Shown here piece after piece: positions 1 through 8,164 of a stretch of DNA of 64,000 nucleotides. The notes beneath the pieces were generated by a model that saw only the letters and a list, made by a program, of their open reading frames with translations, ran no database searches and was not told the DNA's origin. Each line of letters starts with the position of its first letter. The first letter of the stretch is position 1. The stretch covers positions 1 to 64,000 of the forward strand of contig CAYONP010000020.1 in NCBI GenBank assembly GCA_964405335.1. The letters are read 5' to 3'. This stretch comes from CAYONP01 sp964405335. Lineage in GTDB: Bacteria; Armatimonadota; UBA10988. The position numbers and the translations under genes are program-made.

Positions 1-292
1 AGGTGGTCGCAGCTGCGGCGCGCACGGCGCGCCCTACCGACGAGGTGGTCGCAGCTGCGGCGCGCACGGCGCGCCCTACCGACGAGGTGGTCGCAGCTGC
101 GGCGCGCACGGCGCGCCCTACCGACGAGGTGGTCGCAGCTGCGGCGCGCACGGCGCGCCCTACCGACGAGGTGGTCGCAGCTGCGGCGCGCACGGCGCGC
201 CCTACCGACGAGGTGGTCGCAGCTGCGGCGCGCACGGCGCGCCCTACCGACGAGGTGGTCGCAGCCGCAGCGCGCACGGCGCGCCATACCGG
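1..292. repeat. 42-bp tandem repeat array, about 7 copies, truncated by the window edge
   Basis: Units begin at 1, 43, 85, 127, 169, 211 and 253. The first six are identical; the seventh has a few substitutions and decays after about 292. Each unit holds a perfect 7-bp stem, GGCGCGC-ACG-GCGCGCC, and a GCAGCTGC palindrome, and ends in GCCCTACC. Because 42 is a multiple of three the array stays open in several frames. On the plus strand it would encode a 14-residue Ala/Arg-rich repeat ending at a stop at 309-311. I treat it as a non-coding or repeat-in-protein array rather than a gene, because the reading depends only on periodicity and no start or non-repeat domain is in view. Confidence 0.9.
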
Positions 293-317
293 GTTCGCGC
301 GGGAGCGGTGACTCTGC

Positions 318-1889
318 TCAGGTGCTCAGCCGCCACCGCGGGTCGCCATAGAACACGTACCCGGCCCAGGCCAACGCTCCCGCGTTGGGCAGCTCGGCCA
401 CTCGCTCTCGGGCGGCGCGGAGGGCGCGGCCGAAGTTGAGGCCGGCCAGCAGGCCGTCGTAGAAGGCCAGCGCGAAGGTCGTTGCCGGGCCGTCGGGCAG
501 ACTCCACAGGTTGCCGACGTAGCTCTGCACGCCGCTGAGCAGGAACTGGTGGCCGAGGGTCAGGGCGGCCACCGGCGGCGCGCCCGCCTCGGCGCTGTGA
601 CAGGCGTTGGCAAAGACCAGCCGCGGCTTGCGGGTCAGGCGCGAGAATCGCTCGGCGCCGAACACCCCGCCGGCCAGCCGCCAGCCGCCATGCTCGCCGT
701 TGCTGGCGTGACCGCTGTAGTGAACGATATCGGCCTCCTGCAGCGCCAGGGCCAGGCGCAGCGGCTGCAGCCGTTCGTGGCCGATCGCCTCGACCGTCCA
801 CGGCGCGCCGCCGGCGTCGAAGTGGTTGAGCAACAGACGCGCTTCGCGCTCGGAGCCGGGCAGGTCGCCGGTCGGGTTGTGAGCGATGAGGAACCGCCGG
901 GGACGATCGGTCGACGGCGGCTTGCTCGACTCCGACGCGCCCAGCGCCACCACCTGCCGGCCGAGGTTGAACCGCCGGCAGAGGAACCGCTGCCCATCGT
1001 GCGCCAGCTCCCACGGGATGTGCATCACCGATTCGTCGACGCGGAGCAGCAGGTTCTCGACATCGGCCGCGCCGAGCTGCGCTTTGACCTCGTCGCTGAA
1101 CCACGAGTCGTAGATGTGGCGGCCCAGGGCGCGCAGCTCCGCCACGTCGCCGCCGGCGCCCGACTGAACCGCCAGCACGCGCAGCCGGCCGTTGACCGCC
1201 GCCAGTTCGTCGGGCGCGTAAGGCACCTGCGACTTGGAGACCATCGCCCCGTCGCCGGCGAAGTGGAAGGTGATCTGCCCGTCGGCCAGGGCCAGGTTCA
1301 GCTTCAGCGCGCTCTCGCGCTGCAGCTCGTCGCGCAGCGCTGCTTCAAAGAAGGCGATGAACGTGCGCGGCTGGATCAGCGCGAAGACCACCCGTTCGAG
1401 CCCGGTGCCCTCGCGCAGGTAGCTGGTCACCGTGCCGATCATCGCCCGGGCGGCCGCTTCGTCGTCGATCGGCACCTGGCCGACGCCGAAGGCCGGGAAG
1501 GCCAACGTGCGGATCCCCAGCCGATCGGCTCGCCGGAGCACGTTCAGCGTCGCCGCGGCGATGGTCGCCTCGTCGGTCACCCGTTTGCCGCCCACCTCGT
1601 CGACCACGGCGGCATGGAGCACGATGCGGGCGGGCAGGGAGCCGGCGTGGGTGACAATCACGTCGCCCAGCTCGACCGGCGCGTGGCGCCGCAGCGCGGT
1701 GGCAATCTCCTCGCCGCCGCGGGCGCGGATGGCCGACGAGACGCTGCTCCCGCGGGGCGAGTCCATCTCGAGGTCGCGGTGCTCGGCGTTGACCAACGCC
1801 TCCACCTCGGCGGTGGTGATGTCGCCGAGGTAGATCTGGAGCAGCGTGCGATGCACCAGGTAGGTCTTGACCAGGCCTGAGTCAGTCAT
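318..1889 (-). CDS. Macro domain-CHAT (caspase-like) protease fusion
   Basis: A 523-aa protein. Residues about 10-185 resemble a Macro domain, the ADP-ribose-binding fold: LVNAEHRDL near 32, a Gly/Ser-rich loop and GDVIVTHAG near 75, and AFPAFGVG near 130. Residues about 225-523 form a CHAT domain, a caspase-family peptidase, with the His in YSGHAS (H394) and the Cys in NACHSA (C430) as the likely dyad. No signal peptide or membrane segment is visible, so it should be cytoplasmic. The ATG at 1889 overlaps the stop of the WD40-like gene (ATGACTGA), suggesting translational coupling in the lysA operon; the upstream in-frame extension is out-of-frame WD40 sequence. CHAT proteases are known from cell-death and immune pathways. 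An ADP-ribose-type trigger is my inference from the fusion, and the substrate is unknown. Confidence 0.85.
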   Translation of the reverse strand: MTDSGLVKTYLVHRTLLQIYLGDITTAEVEALVNAEHRDLEMDSPRGSSVSSAIRARGGEEIATALRRHAPVELGDVIVTHAGSLPARIVLHAAVVDEVGGKRVTDEATIAAATLNVLRRADRLGIRTLAFPAFGVGQVPIDDEAAARAMIGTVTSYLREGTGLERVVFALIQPRTFIAFFEAALRDELQRESALKLNLALADGQITFHFAGDGAMVSKSQVPYAPDELAAVNGRLRVLAVQSGAGGDVAELRALGRHIYDSWFSDEVKAQLGAADVENLLLRVDESVMHIPWELAHDGQRFLCRRFNLGRQVVALGASESSKPPSTDRPRRFLIAHNPTGDLPGSEREARLLLNHFDAGGAPWTVEAIGHERLQPLRLALALQEADIVHYSGHASNGEHGGWRLAGGVFGAERFSRLTRKPRLVFANACHSAEAGAPPVAALTLGHQFLLSGVQSYVGNLWSLPDGPATTFALAFYDGLLAGLNFGRALRAARERVAELPNAGALAWAGYVFYGDPRWRLST

Positions 1890-2802
1890 CGTCGCGGACC
1901 GATGGTACTCCCGCCCAGCGGTATTCGACCAGATCCAGACCGCTGGCCACCAGGGCGCGGCCCTCGCCGAGCCAGGCCACGCCGTCGACCGGCCCGTCGG
2001 CCAGCCGGCGCGCCTCGCCGTCGCCCAGCCGCTGCCACCACAGCCCGCCGGCGCCGCCCAGCAGCAGCTCGCGGCGGTCGGGCGAGACCGCCAGGCTGCC
2101 GGCCTCGACCGGCCGCCGCCAGAGCAGCGCCAGGTCGTCCCAGCGGCGCAGCGCGAGTTCACCGCCGCCGAGCACCAGCAGCCCGGCGTCGCCGCCGAGC
2201 AGCCGCAGCGCTTCGACCGGGCGCGAGCCGGCCCAGGCCAGGCGGGCGCCCGTGTCCACCCGCCAGCGCGTCAGCCGGTGCGCCCCAGCCTCTGCCTCGG
2301 CGGTGAGGCAGTCCACTCCCGTCGGGTCGAGCAGCAGTGCGGTGACCTCGCCGGCGACGGCCAGCGCGCGCGCGGGCCGGCCGTCGCGCAGGTCGATGAT
2401 CGGCACGCCGTGGGTGCCGGTGACCGCCACCAGCGGCCGGTCGCGCGCGGCGGCACCGGCCAGCCTCAGGCAGCGCATCGGCCAGTGAGCCGGCTCGCCG
2501 TCGCCGGCGCGCAGCCACAGGCCGTCGGCCGCGACGACGGCGAGCCGACCGCCGGCGAGCCAGAACGGATCGCCGAGCCGGCCGGCGCCGACCGACCAAC
2601 GCCCGCCGGCGCGTCGCGTGGTCAAATCGTATTGCGCCACGGCATCGGCCTCGGGCGCCGGCCGGGCCACGCGCACCGCGGCGGTGGTCCCGTCGGGCGA
2701 GAGGCAGAGCCCGCTCAGGCGCTCGCCCGGCAGCGCGATGGTCCATCGCCCGGCGACCTCGGCCGGCGCCAAGCCGAGCAGCAGGGCGACGAGGAGGCTC
2801 AT
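1882..2802 (-). CDS. Secreted or periplasmic WD40-like beta-propeller protein
   Basis: A 306-aa protein starting with a short hydrophobic leader (MSLLVALLLGLAPAEVA), consistent with a signal peptide. The rest is a series of beta-strand-rich repeats with recurring LSPDG / VSPDRRELLLGG-type turns, as in WD40 or YVTN propellers. Families of this kind usually act as binding scaffolds rather than enzymes, and I see no catalytic motif. The ATG at 2802 overlaps the lysA stop by 4 bp, and its own stop overlaps the start of the Macro-CHAT gene, so all three are probably one transcript. Whether it supplies a ligand or sensor function for the CHAT protease cannot be told from sequence. The specific propeller family is uncertain. 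Confidence 0.7.
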   Translation of the reverse strand: MSLLVALLLGLAPAEVAGRWTIALPGERLSGLCLSPDGTTAAVRVARPAPEADAVAQYDLTTRRAGGRWSVGAGRLGDPFWLAGGRLAVVAADGLWLRAGDGEPAHWPMRCLRLAGAAARDRPLVAVTGTHGVPIIDLRDGRPARALAVAGEVTALLLDPTGVDCLTAEAEAGAHRLTRWRVDTGARLAWAGSRPVEALRLLGGDAGLLVLGGGELALRRWDDLALLWRRPVEAGSLAVSPDRRELLLGGAGGLWWQRLGDGEARRLADGPVDGVAWLGEGRALVASGLDLVEYRWAGVPSVRDDD

Positions 2803-4109
2803 CGCGCCGACCGCAGCCGCTCCGGCAGCAGCTCGCAGCGGAGCAGGTCGTCATAGGTCTCGCGGCGGACGATCAGCTCGGCCCGGCCGTCGGCGACCAG
2901 AACCATTGCCGGGCGGCAGAGCCGGTTGTAGTTGCTGGCCATCGAGTGGCAGTAGGCCCCGGTGCTCTGCACCGCCAGCAGGTCGCCCGGCCGCGGGTCG
3001 GCCAGGGCCACGTCGCGGAACAGCGTGTCGGTCTCGCAGTGCTTGCCGGCAACGGTGACGGTGCGCTTCGGCTCGGCGTCGGCGCGGTCGGCGATGAAGC
3101 AGTGATACTCGGCGCCGTACATCTCGGGCCGCGGATTGTCGCTCAGCCCGCCATCGACGCTGAGGTAGGTGCGCACGCCGGGGATCTCTTTGATCGGCCC
3201 GACGCGGTAGAGCGTCAGCCCGGCCTCGCCGGCAATCGAGCGGCCCGGCTCGATCAGCAGGCGTGGAGCGGGCAGCCCGAGTTCGCTCCGCCGGGCGTCG
3301 AACGCGCCGACCACCTCGCGGCAGAACTCGGCCGGCGGCGGTGGGTCGTGCTCGGGCAGGTAACGGATGCCCAGCCCGCCGCCCAGGTTAACCTGCCGGC
3401 AGTCGACGCCGGTGGCCTCGCGGATGGCGGCCATCAGGTCGGCCAGTTGCACCGCGGCGGCGGCGAAGGCCTGCCAGCCGAGGACCTGCGAGCCGATGTG
3501 CATGTGCAGGCCGAGGAACTCGACGCCGTCGAGCACGGTCGCCCGCCGGCAGGCGGCCAGCGCCTGGCCCGAGCCGATGCTCAGCCCGAATTTCGAGTCG
3601 ATCTGGCCGACCTGCACGGCGGTGTGAGTCTTCGGCTTGACGTTGGGATTGACCCGTACCAGGACCGGAGTTGGCCGGCCGCCCAGCGCGGCCCATTGCT
3701 CGAGCTCGTCGAGGCTGTCGACGACCACGCGGCCGACGCCGGCGTCGTGGGCGAAGGCGATCTCGGCCGCGGACTTGTAGTTGCCGTGGAAGACGATCCG
3801 GGCCGGGTCAATCCCGGCCTGCAGCGCGACGGCCAGCTCGCCGCCCGAGGCGACGTCGAGGCCGAGGCCCTCGTCGGCGACCAGCCGGGCGACGGCGACG
3901 GTGAGCAACGCCTTGCCGGCATAGAGCAGTTCGCCGGAGTCGGCGACTGCGGCCAGCGCGGCGCGCCAGGCGCGGCAGTTGTCGCGAAAGTGCTGTTCAT
4001 CGACGACGTAGAGCGGGGTACCGAACTGCTCGGCCAGCTCGACGGCGTCGCAGCCGCCGATCTCGAGGTGTCCCGCGTGGTTGACTCGTTGCGTCCCAAG
4101 GCGCATCAT
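2799..4109 (-). CDS. lysA: Diaminopimelate decarboxylase
   Basis: A 436-aa protein of normal length for LysA, the PLP enzyme that decarboxylates meso-diaminopimelate to L-lysine in the last step of lysine synthesis. The PLP lysine is in LLYAGKA (K66). HMHIGSQ, the glycine-rich NLGGGLGI loop, EPGRSI and the CETDTLF motif that supplies an active-site Cys from the partner subunit are all present in order. The gene starts ATGATG at 4109, about 30 nt from a strong -10 box. It is first in a three-gene minus-strand operon with the WD40-like and Macro-CHAT genes and is divergent from the acyl carrier protein gene. A lysC aspartokinase lies 25 kb away in the same window. Confidence 0.95.
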   Translation of the reverse strand: MMRLGTQRVNHAGHLEIGGCDAVELAEQFGTPLYVVDEQHFRDNCRAWRAALAAVADSGELLYAGKALLTVAVARLVADEGLGLDVASGGELAVALQAGIDPARIVFHGNYKSAAEIAFAHDAGVGRVVVDSLDELEQWAALGGRPTPVLVRVNPNVKPKTHTAVQVGQIDSKFGLSIGSGQALAACRRATVLDGVEFLGLHMHIGSQVLGWQAFAAAAVQLADLMAAIREATGVDCRQVNLGGGLGIRYLPEHDPPPPAEFCREVVGAFDARRSELGLPAPRLLIEPGRSIAGEAGLTLYRVGPIKEIPGVRTYLSVDGGLSDNPRPEMYGAEYHCFIADRADAEPKRTVTVAGKHCETDTLFRDVALADPRPGDLLAVQSTGAYCHSMASNYNRLCRPAMVLVADGRAELIVRRETYDDLLRCELLPERLRSAR

Positions 4110-4139
4110 CGGCGGCCGGCTCCGGCAATCGGCCGGCCG

Positions 4140-4168
4140 ATTATACCGATCCGGACGCGGAGCGGCAA
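4140..4168 (-). promoter_or_regulatory. Sigma-70-type promoter for the lysA operon
   Basis: Read on the minus strand: TTGCCG at 4168-4163, a 17-nt spacer, and a perfect TATAAT at 4145-4140. The predicted start of transcription would be near 4133, leaving a leader of about 25 nt before the lysA ATG at 4109. The same TTGCCG-17-TATRAT layout precedes ilvD. Confidence 0.75.
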
Positions 4169-4180
4169 GCGCGAGTCGGC

Positions 4181-4209
4181 TTGACAGGCGACCTGGCGTC
4201 GGCTACAAT
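4181..4209 (+). promoter_or_regulatory. Sigma-70-type promoter for acp-fabF
   Basis: TTGACA at 4181-4186, a 17-nt spacer, and TACAAT at 4204-4209, with the ATG of the acyl carrier protein gene at 4258. It sits back to back with the lysA promoter: the two -35 boxes are 12 bp apart, so the two transcripts could compete for polymerase. Confidence 0.8.
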
Positions 4210-4257
4210 CCGCCGGATTGCGAGCCACGCACGCGGTCCTCGGTTTGGAGTCAAAGC

Positions 4258-4506
4258 ATGGATGTGGGCGGCCAGATCTTGCAGATCATCGCCGACTACA
4301 AGCAGGTCGACGTTGCTGAGATCGAGCCGTCCAAGACGTTCGCCGACCTGGACATCGATTCCCTTGAAGCCATCGACCTGGTCTACGAAATCGAGGACGC
4401 CCTGAAGGTCGAGGTACCCCAGGAAGAGCTCGACGGCATGCACACCGTTGCCGACATGCTCGCGGTCGTCTCGCGTCTCGCCGACGGCGAGTCGGCCGAG
4501 GCCTGA
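4258..4506 (+). CDS. acpP: Acyl carrier protein
   Basis: An 82-aa acidic protein, the usual size for a stand-alone ACP. The phosphopantetheine-attachment serine lies in DIDSLEAID, followed by the helix VYEIEDALKVEVP that docks partner enzymes. ACP carries growing acyl chains as thioesters for type II fatty acid synthesis. The start at 4258 is chosen because it gives a normal ACP N-terminus and lies about 45 nt after a very good promoter; a longer in-frame upstream extension would read through that promoter. fabF follows after 20 bp, so the two are likely co-transcribed. Other fab genes are not in the window, so a specialised acyl pathway cannot be excluded. Confidence 0.92.
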   Translation: MDVGGQILQIIADYKQVDVAEIEPSKTFADLDIDSLEAIDLVYEIEDALKVEVPQEELDGMHTVADMLAVVSRLADGESAEA

Positions 4507-4526
4507 GACCACCGCCCGAGAGCGCC

Positions 4527-5753
4527 ATGCGACGCGTCGTCGTGACCGGGATCGGCGTCGTCAGCGCCATTGGACTCGACACCACCAGCTACACCGCCGG
4601 ACTGCGCGAATCACGGCCCGGCACCGGACTGATTACCCGCCTGGACCGTGAGCGGTACCACACCCAGGTCGGCGCCGAGGTGGTCGGTCTCGGTTTCGAT
4701 CACCTCATGCCGCCGGGCGACCAGCGCCACATCGACCGCCAGTCGCTGCTCGCGGTCGAAGCCGCGCAGCAGGCGGTCGACGCCGCGGGCTTCACCAGCG
4801 AGCCGGACCCGTTCCGCTGCGGCTGCATACTGGGCACCGGCATGGGACCGGCCGAGGCGGTCGAGGAGTCGGTCACCGCGTTCCATGTCGAGCACAAGAA
4901 GCCGCGGCCGACGATGATCCCGAAGATGATGGACAATGCCGCGGTGGGCCACGTCTCGATGCGCTTCCGCTGCCGCGGCGCGTCGCAGATGATCGTCACC
5001 GCCTGCAGCGCCTCGGCGCACGCACTGGGCCAGGCGATGCTGCTCATCCGCCACGGCGCCTGCGACGCCTGCCTGGCGGGCGGCAGCGAGGCGTTCCCCG
5101 GCCCGGCACTGTTCGCCGCCTGGGACTCGATGCGCGTCATGTCTCGCTCCAATGACCGCCCGCAGGCCGCCTGCCGGCCCTTTTCGCGCGACCGCGAGGG
5201 CTTCGTCATGGGCGAGGGCGCGGCCGTCATGGTGCTCGAAAGCGAGGAGCGCGCCCGCGCCCGCGGCGCCGAGATACTCGGCGAGCTGGCCGGCGTCGGC
5301 CTCAGCTCCGATGCGCATCACATCACCCAACCGCAGAGCGACGGGCAGCAGGCGGCCATCCGCGCCGCGCTCGACGATGCGCGCATTCGGCCCGAGCAGG
5401 TCGGCTACATCAACGCCCACGGCACGGCGACGCTGATCAACGATCCGCTCGAGAGCCAGTCGATTCGGGCGGCCTACGGCCCGGCGGCCGAACAGATCCC
5501 GGTCAGCTCGACCAAATCGGCGCTGGGCCACACCATCGGCGCCGCCGGAGCGCTCGAGGCGGCGGCGACGCTGCTGGCCATGGGCGAGGGCTTCGTGCCG
5601 GCCACGCTGCATCTCGACGAGGTCGACCCCGAGTGCCGGCTCTGCCACGTGCCTGGCACCGCGCGCGAGCACCGGTTCGACATCGGTGTCAGCCACTCGT
5701 TCGCCTTTGGCGGGCACAACGTGGTGCTCGTCCTCCGCCGCTATGCCGGCTGA
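4527..5753 (+). CDS. fabF: Beta-ketoacyl-ACP synthase II (KAS II)
   Basis: A 408-aa protein, the normal FabF length, of the thiolase fold. It condenses malonyl-ACP with acyl-ACP in chain elongation. The Cys-His-His triad is complete: C160 in TACSAS, H298 in NAHGTAT, and H335 with K330 in TKSALGHT; the GFVMGEGA loop is present. The immediately upstream gene encodes an ACP, the obligate partner, which supports a fatty-acid role. A polyketide-type KAS is possible but nothing else polyketide-like is nearby. Its last 11 bp overlap the start of the NUDIX gene. Confidence 0.93.
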   Translation: MRRVVVTGIGVVSAIGLDTTSYTAGLRESRPGTGLITRLDRERYHTQVGAEVVGLGFDHLMPPGDQRHIDRQSLLAVEAAQQAVDAAGFTSEPDPFRCGCILGTGMGPAEAVEESVTAFHVEHKKPRPTMIPKMMDNAAVGHVSMRFRCRGASQMIVTACSASAHALGQAMLLIRHGACDACLAGGSEAFPGPALFAAWDSMRVMSRSNDRPQAACRPFSRDREGFVMGEGAAVMVLESEERARARGAEILGELAGVGLSSDAHHITQPQSDGQQAAIRAALDDARIRPEQVGYINAHGTATLINDPLESQSIRAAYGPAAEQIPVSSTKSALGHTIGAAGALEAAATLLAMGEGFVPATLHLDEVDPECRLCHVPGTAREHRFDIGVSHSFAFGGHNVVLVLRRYAG

Positions 5754-6171
5754 GCCGCGGCAGGTCGAGTCGGCCGGCGGCGTGATCCTCAACGGCGGCC
5801 GCGTGCTGCTGCTCAACAAGCGCACCAACCCCGAGTGGCGACTGCCCAAGGGCAGCGTCGAGCCCGGCGAGGAGCCGCGCGCTGCGGCCCTTCGCGAGGT
5901 CGCCGAGGAGACCGGCTTCACCGACCTTGAGGTGACCGGCGACCTCGGCGTGCAGACGGTCTTGTTCCGGCTCGCCGACGGCCTGGTCGAGCGCCGCGAG
6001 CACTCCTTCGCCTTGGCCTTGCGCAGCTTCGCCCGGCGGCCGCGGTCGCCGCGCGACTCGTTCCGCTTCGGCGTCGTCTGGCTGCCGGTCGAACAAGCGC
6101 TGGACCGCCTCAGCTTCGACAGCGAGCGGGCCGTGCTGCGGCGCGCCCTGGAGCTTGAGCAACAGGACTGA
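5743..6171 (+). CDS. NUDIX hydrolase
   Basis: A 142-aa protein with a textbook Nudix box, GX5EX7REUXEEXGU, starting at GSVEPGEEP and ending at REVAEETGF. It should hydrolyse a nucleoside diphosphate linked to another moiety using Mg2+; the exact substrate cannot be inferred from the box. The opening, SAGGVILNGGRVLLLNK, and the phrase WRLPKG are like the MutT/DIPP-type subgroup. The ATG at 5743 overlaps the fabF end by 11 bp in a different frame, so expression is probably coupled to fabF. No membrane segment or second domain. Confidence 0.9.
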   Translation: MPAEPRQVESAGGVILNGGRVLLLNKRTNPEWRLPKGSVEPGEEPRAAALREVAEETGFTDLEVTGDLGVQTVLFRLADGLVERREHSFALALRSFARRPRSPRDSFRFGVVWLPVEQALDRLSFDSERAVLRRALELEQQD

Positions 6172-6207
6172 GCCGTCGCGCGCCGAACCCCTCGCCGGGA
6201 GATGACC

Positions 6208-6822
6208 ATGCGCTGGACGGGTCTGGCCGTTCTGGTCGCGGCGGCGGTGGTGCTGGCCCAGGCCCTGCCCGAACCGTGGCGGTGGAGCGACGTGGGCAAC
6301 GTGAGCGTCCCGGGCCGGGTCGCCTTCGACGACGATCGACTGACCGTCGCCGTCGCCGGGGCCGACATCTGGGGCACCGCCGACGCCTTCTGCTTCGCCT
6401 ATCAGCCGCTGCGCGGTGATGGCAGCGTGACCGCGAAGGTGCTGCGCATCGACCGCTCCGACGACTGGGCCAAGGCGGGGGTGATGATCCGCGAGTCGCT
6501 GGCGCCCGGCTCGCCCTACGCGTTCGTCTTCCTCACGCCGCGCAACGGCGCCAGCACGCAGTACCGCGCGGCGGCCGGCGACGGCGCGCAGGAGGCGCAG
6601 CGGCTGAGCGACGTCGGCTCGTCGCTGTGGGTGCATCTTGATCGCTCGGGCAACCAGTTCACGGCCTACGTGCGGACGGCCGACGAGGCCGAGTGGCAGC
6701 CGGCGGGCAGCGTCACCGTGCCGATGGCCGAGGAGGTGCTGGTCGGCGCGGCGGTGACCAGCCACGCCCACAAGATCTCCGCCAGGGGCCAGTTCGCGGG
6801 GTTGACCGTGCATGAGCGGTGA
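6208..6822 (+). CDS. Secreted DUF1349-family (concanavalin-like) protein
   Basis: A 204-aa protein with an N-terminal hydrophobic signal segment ending near AQA-LPEP, then a jelly-roll domain of the DUF1349 type: WSDVGNVSVPG, a WGTADAFCF strand, and DDWAKAGVMIRES, the characteristic 'KAGVMIR' phrase. Such domains are lectin-like and often found in glycan-degrading bacteria, so binding a carbohydrate outside the cell is plausible but unproven. The ATG at 6208 is preferred over 6202 because GGGAG then lies about 6 nt upstream. It stands between the fabF/NUDIX genes and the sigma factor operon. Confidence 0.8.
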   Translation: MRWTGLAVLVAAAVVLAQALPEPWRWSDVGNVSVPGRVAFDDDRLTVAVAGADIWGTADAFCFAYQPLRGDGSVTAKVLRIDRSDDWAKAGVMIRESLAPGSPYAFVFLTPRNGASTQYRAAAGDGAQEAQRLSDVGSSLWVHLDRSGNQFTAYVRTADEAEWQPAGSVTVPMAEEVLVGAAVTSHAHKISARGQFAGLTVHER

Positions 6823-6870
6823 GGCGACGATCGCCGGTGAAAGACCGCCCCGCCCCGCGGGTTCCTGACC

Positions 6871-7497
6871 ATGACCACCGCGGAGATCTGGCGGCGGTCG
6901 GTCGGCGAGGGCGACGAGCAGGCGCGGTCGGAGCTGTTCGAGCGCTACCGGCCGTTCGTCCTGGGCCGCATCCGTCGGGCGGCGGCGGCGCGGAACTGGT
7001 TCTGGCTCGACGACGCCGACGAGCTGGCCCAGGCGGTGCTGGTCCGCTTCTTCGAGGCCGCGCGCGACGGGCGGTTCGTCTATCGCGACGAGGAGCAACT
7101 GCGCGGCTTCCTGGTACGGACGATCTTCTTCCTGGCCATGAAACGCAAGGACGCCGCGGCGTTCGAGCGACCGTGGAGCGACCTGGCCGGCGACGACGAC
7201 CCGGCGGCGCGGTTCGAGCCGCTGCGCTTCGTTGACGCGGCGTTTGACGAGGCGGCCCGGCGCGAGTGCCGGCGCGAGCTCTACGCCGCGATTGAGCGGC
7301 TGCAGCCGGCGCGGCGAGAGGTGCTGACGTACACGCTGCTCGGCCTGGCGCCGCGCGAGATTGCCCCGCGCATGGGGCGCACGGCCAACGCGGTCTCGGT
7401 GCTGAAGTTCCACGCGCTCGAAGACCTGCGGGCCGAGCTCGAGGCGGGCGGGTTTGCCGCCGAGTGCGCGCGGTTCTGGCTGGATCGCGGAGAGTGA
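6871..7497 (+). CDS. ECF-type RNA polymerase sigma factor
   Basis: A 208-aa protein with the two-domain ECF plan. Sigma region 2 spans about residues 10-85 (DEQARSELFERYRPFVLGRI, DDADELAQAVLVRFFEAA), and region 4 about 130-190, with the helix-turn-helix in REVLTYTLLGLAPREIAPRMGR. A linker replaces regions 1 and 3. It should direct RNA polymerase to an alternative promoter set. The gene for a cysteine/histidine-containing anti-sigma candidate starts 1 bp after its stop, the classic sigma/anti-sigma pairing. It is somewhat longer than most ECFs, with a C-terminal extension of about 15 residues. Confidence 0.85.
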   Translation: MTTAEIWRRSVGEGDEQARSELFERYRPFVLGRIRRAAAARNWFWLDDADELAQAVLVRFFEAARDGRFVYRDEEQLRGFLVRTIFFLAMKRKDAAAFERPWSDLAGDDDPAARFEPLRFVDAAFDEAARRECRRELYAAIERLQPARREVLTYTLLGLAPREIAPRMGRTANAVSVLKFHALEDLRAELEAGGFAAECARFWLDRGE

Positions 7498-7498
7498 C

Positions 7499-8164
7499 AT
7501 GGATGACGCCGACATCCTGCGCCGAATGAGCGACGCCGAGGCCGGCCGAAGCACGCCCGAGGCGGCGCCCGTCGCCCGGATGCTCGGCCTGTTGCGCGGC
7601 TTCTCGCCCGCCACGCGCGAGGCCTGCCCCAGCCGCGACGACCTGGTCGCCCACGAGGCCGGCGAGCTGTCGACCGACGACTCGAGCCGCGTCGCCGCGC
7701 ACCTCGCCGCCTGCCCCTTCTGCGCCGCCGACCTGGCCGACTACCGAGCGCTGGTCGCGCCGCCGCTGTTCGAGCTGGTTGCCCGCCTGGTCGCCGACGG
7801 CATCGAGCTGGTCCGCCACGGCTTCCCCGCCGGTGGCGCGGCCGAACCGGTGCTGGTCCGCGGCGACGAGCCGGGTGGCGGCCTGATCCTGATTGCCCCC
7901 TGCGACGGCCGCGAGATCGAGGTCCGGCTGCAGCCGGCCACCGCCGAGTCGGCCGACCTGCGGCTCGTGCTGCGGCCCGACCAGCGCGCCGAGCGCCACC
8001 GCCTCAACCTGCTGCGCGGCGACGAGCTGCTCGAGTCGCGCGTCGCCGTCGGCGCCGAGGAGATCACCTTCGCCGCCGTCGCCGCGGGGGACTACACCGT
8101 CGCGGTCGAGCCGCTCGACGGCGGCGCGCCGGCGCGGGTCGGGCTGCGACTGGAGGCCGCGTGA
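7499..8164 (+). CDS. Putative zinc-binding anti-sigma factor
   Basis: A 221-aa protein. Residues about 40-80 hold an anti-sigma zinc (zf-HC2/ZAS) pattern: a Cys (CPSRDDL), then HEAGELS, then HLAACPFCAADL, i.e. HxxxCxxC. The rest, about 85-221, is a charged, beta-rich region I do not recognise. No transmembrane helix is visible, so it would act as a soluble, possibly redox-responsive regulator rather than a membrane sensor. Start chosen at the ATG at 7499, 1 bp beyond the sigma-factor stop. Its TGA overlaps the GTG of the next gene (GTGA), coupling it to nicotinate phosphoribosyltransferase. Confidence 0.75.
   Translation: MDDADILRRMSDAEAGRSTPEAAPVARMLGLLRGFSPATREACPSRDDLVAHEAGELSTDDSSRVAAHLAACPFCAADLADYRALVAPPLFELVARLVADGIELVRHGFPAGGAAEPVLVRGDEPGGGLILIAPCDGREIEVRLQPATAESADLRLVLRPDQRAERHRLNLLRGDELLESRVAVGAEEITFAAVAAGDYTVAVEPLDGGAPARVGLRLEAA

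Noticed and set aside
1..292. CRISPR array from the direct repeats
   Set aside because: Units are contiguous with no spacers, and no cas genes are present.
3..311. A 102-aa reading frame of 14-residue Ala/Arg repeats
   Set aside because: It exists only because the DNA unit is 42 bp; it has no non-repeat domain or start signal in view. Listed as a repeat.
549..1880. Long plus-strand frame opposite the Macro-CHAT gene, and similar frames opposite lysA (2946-4184) and fabF (4611-6377)
   Set aside because: In high-GC DNA long antisense frames are expected; these have no domain signature and overlap convincing genes.
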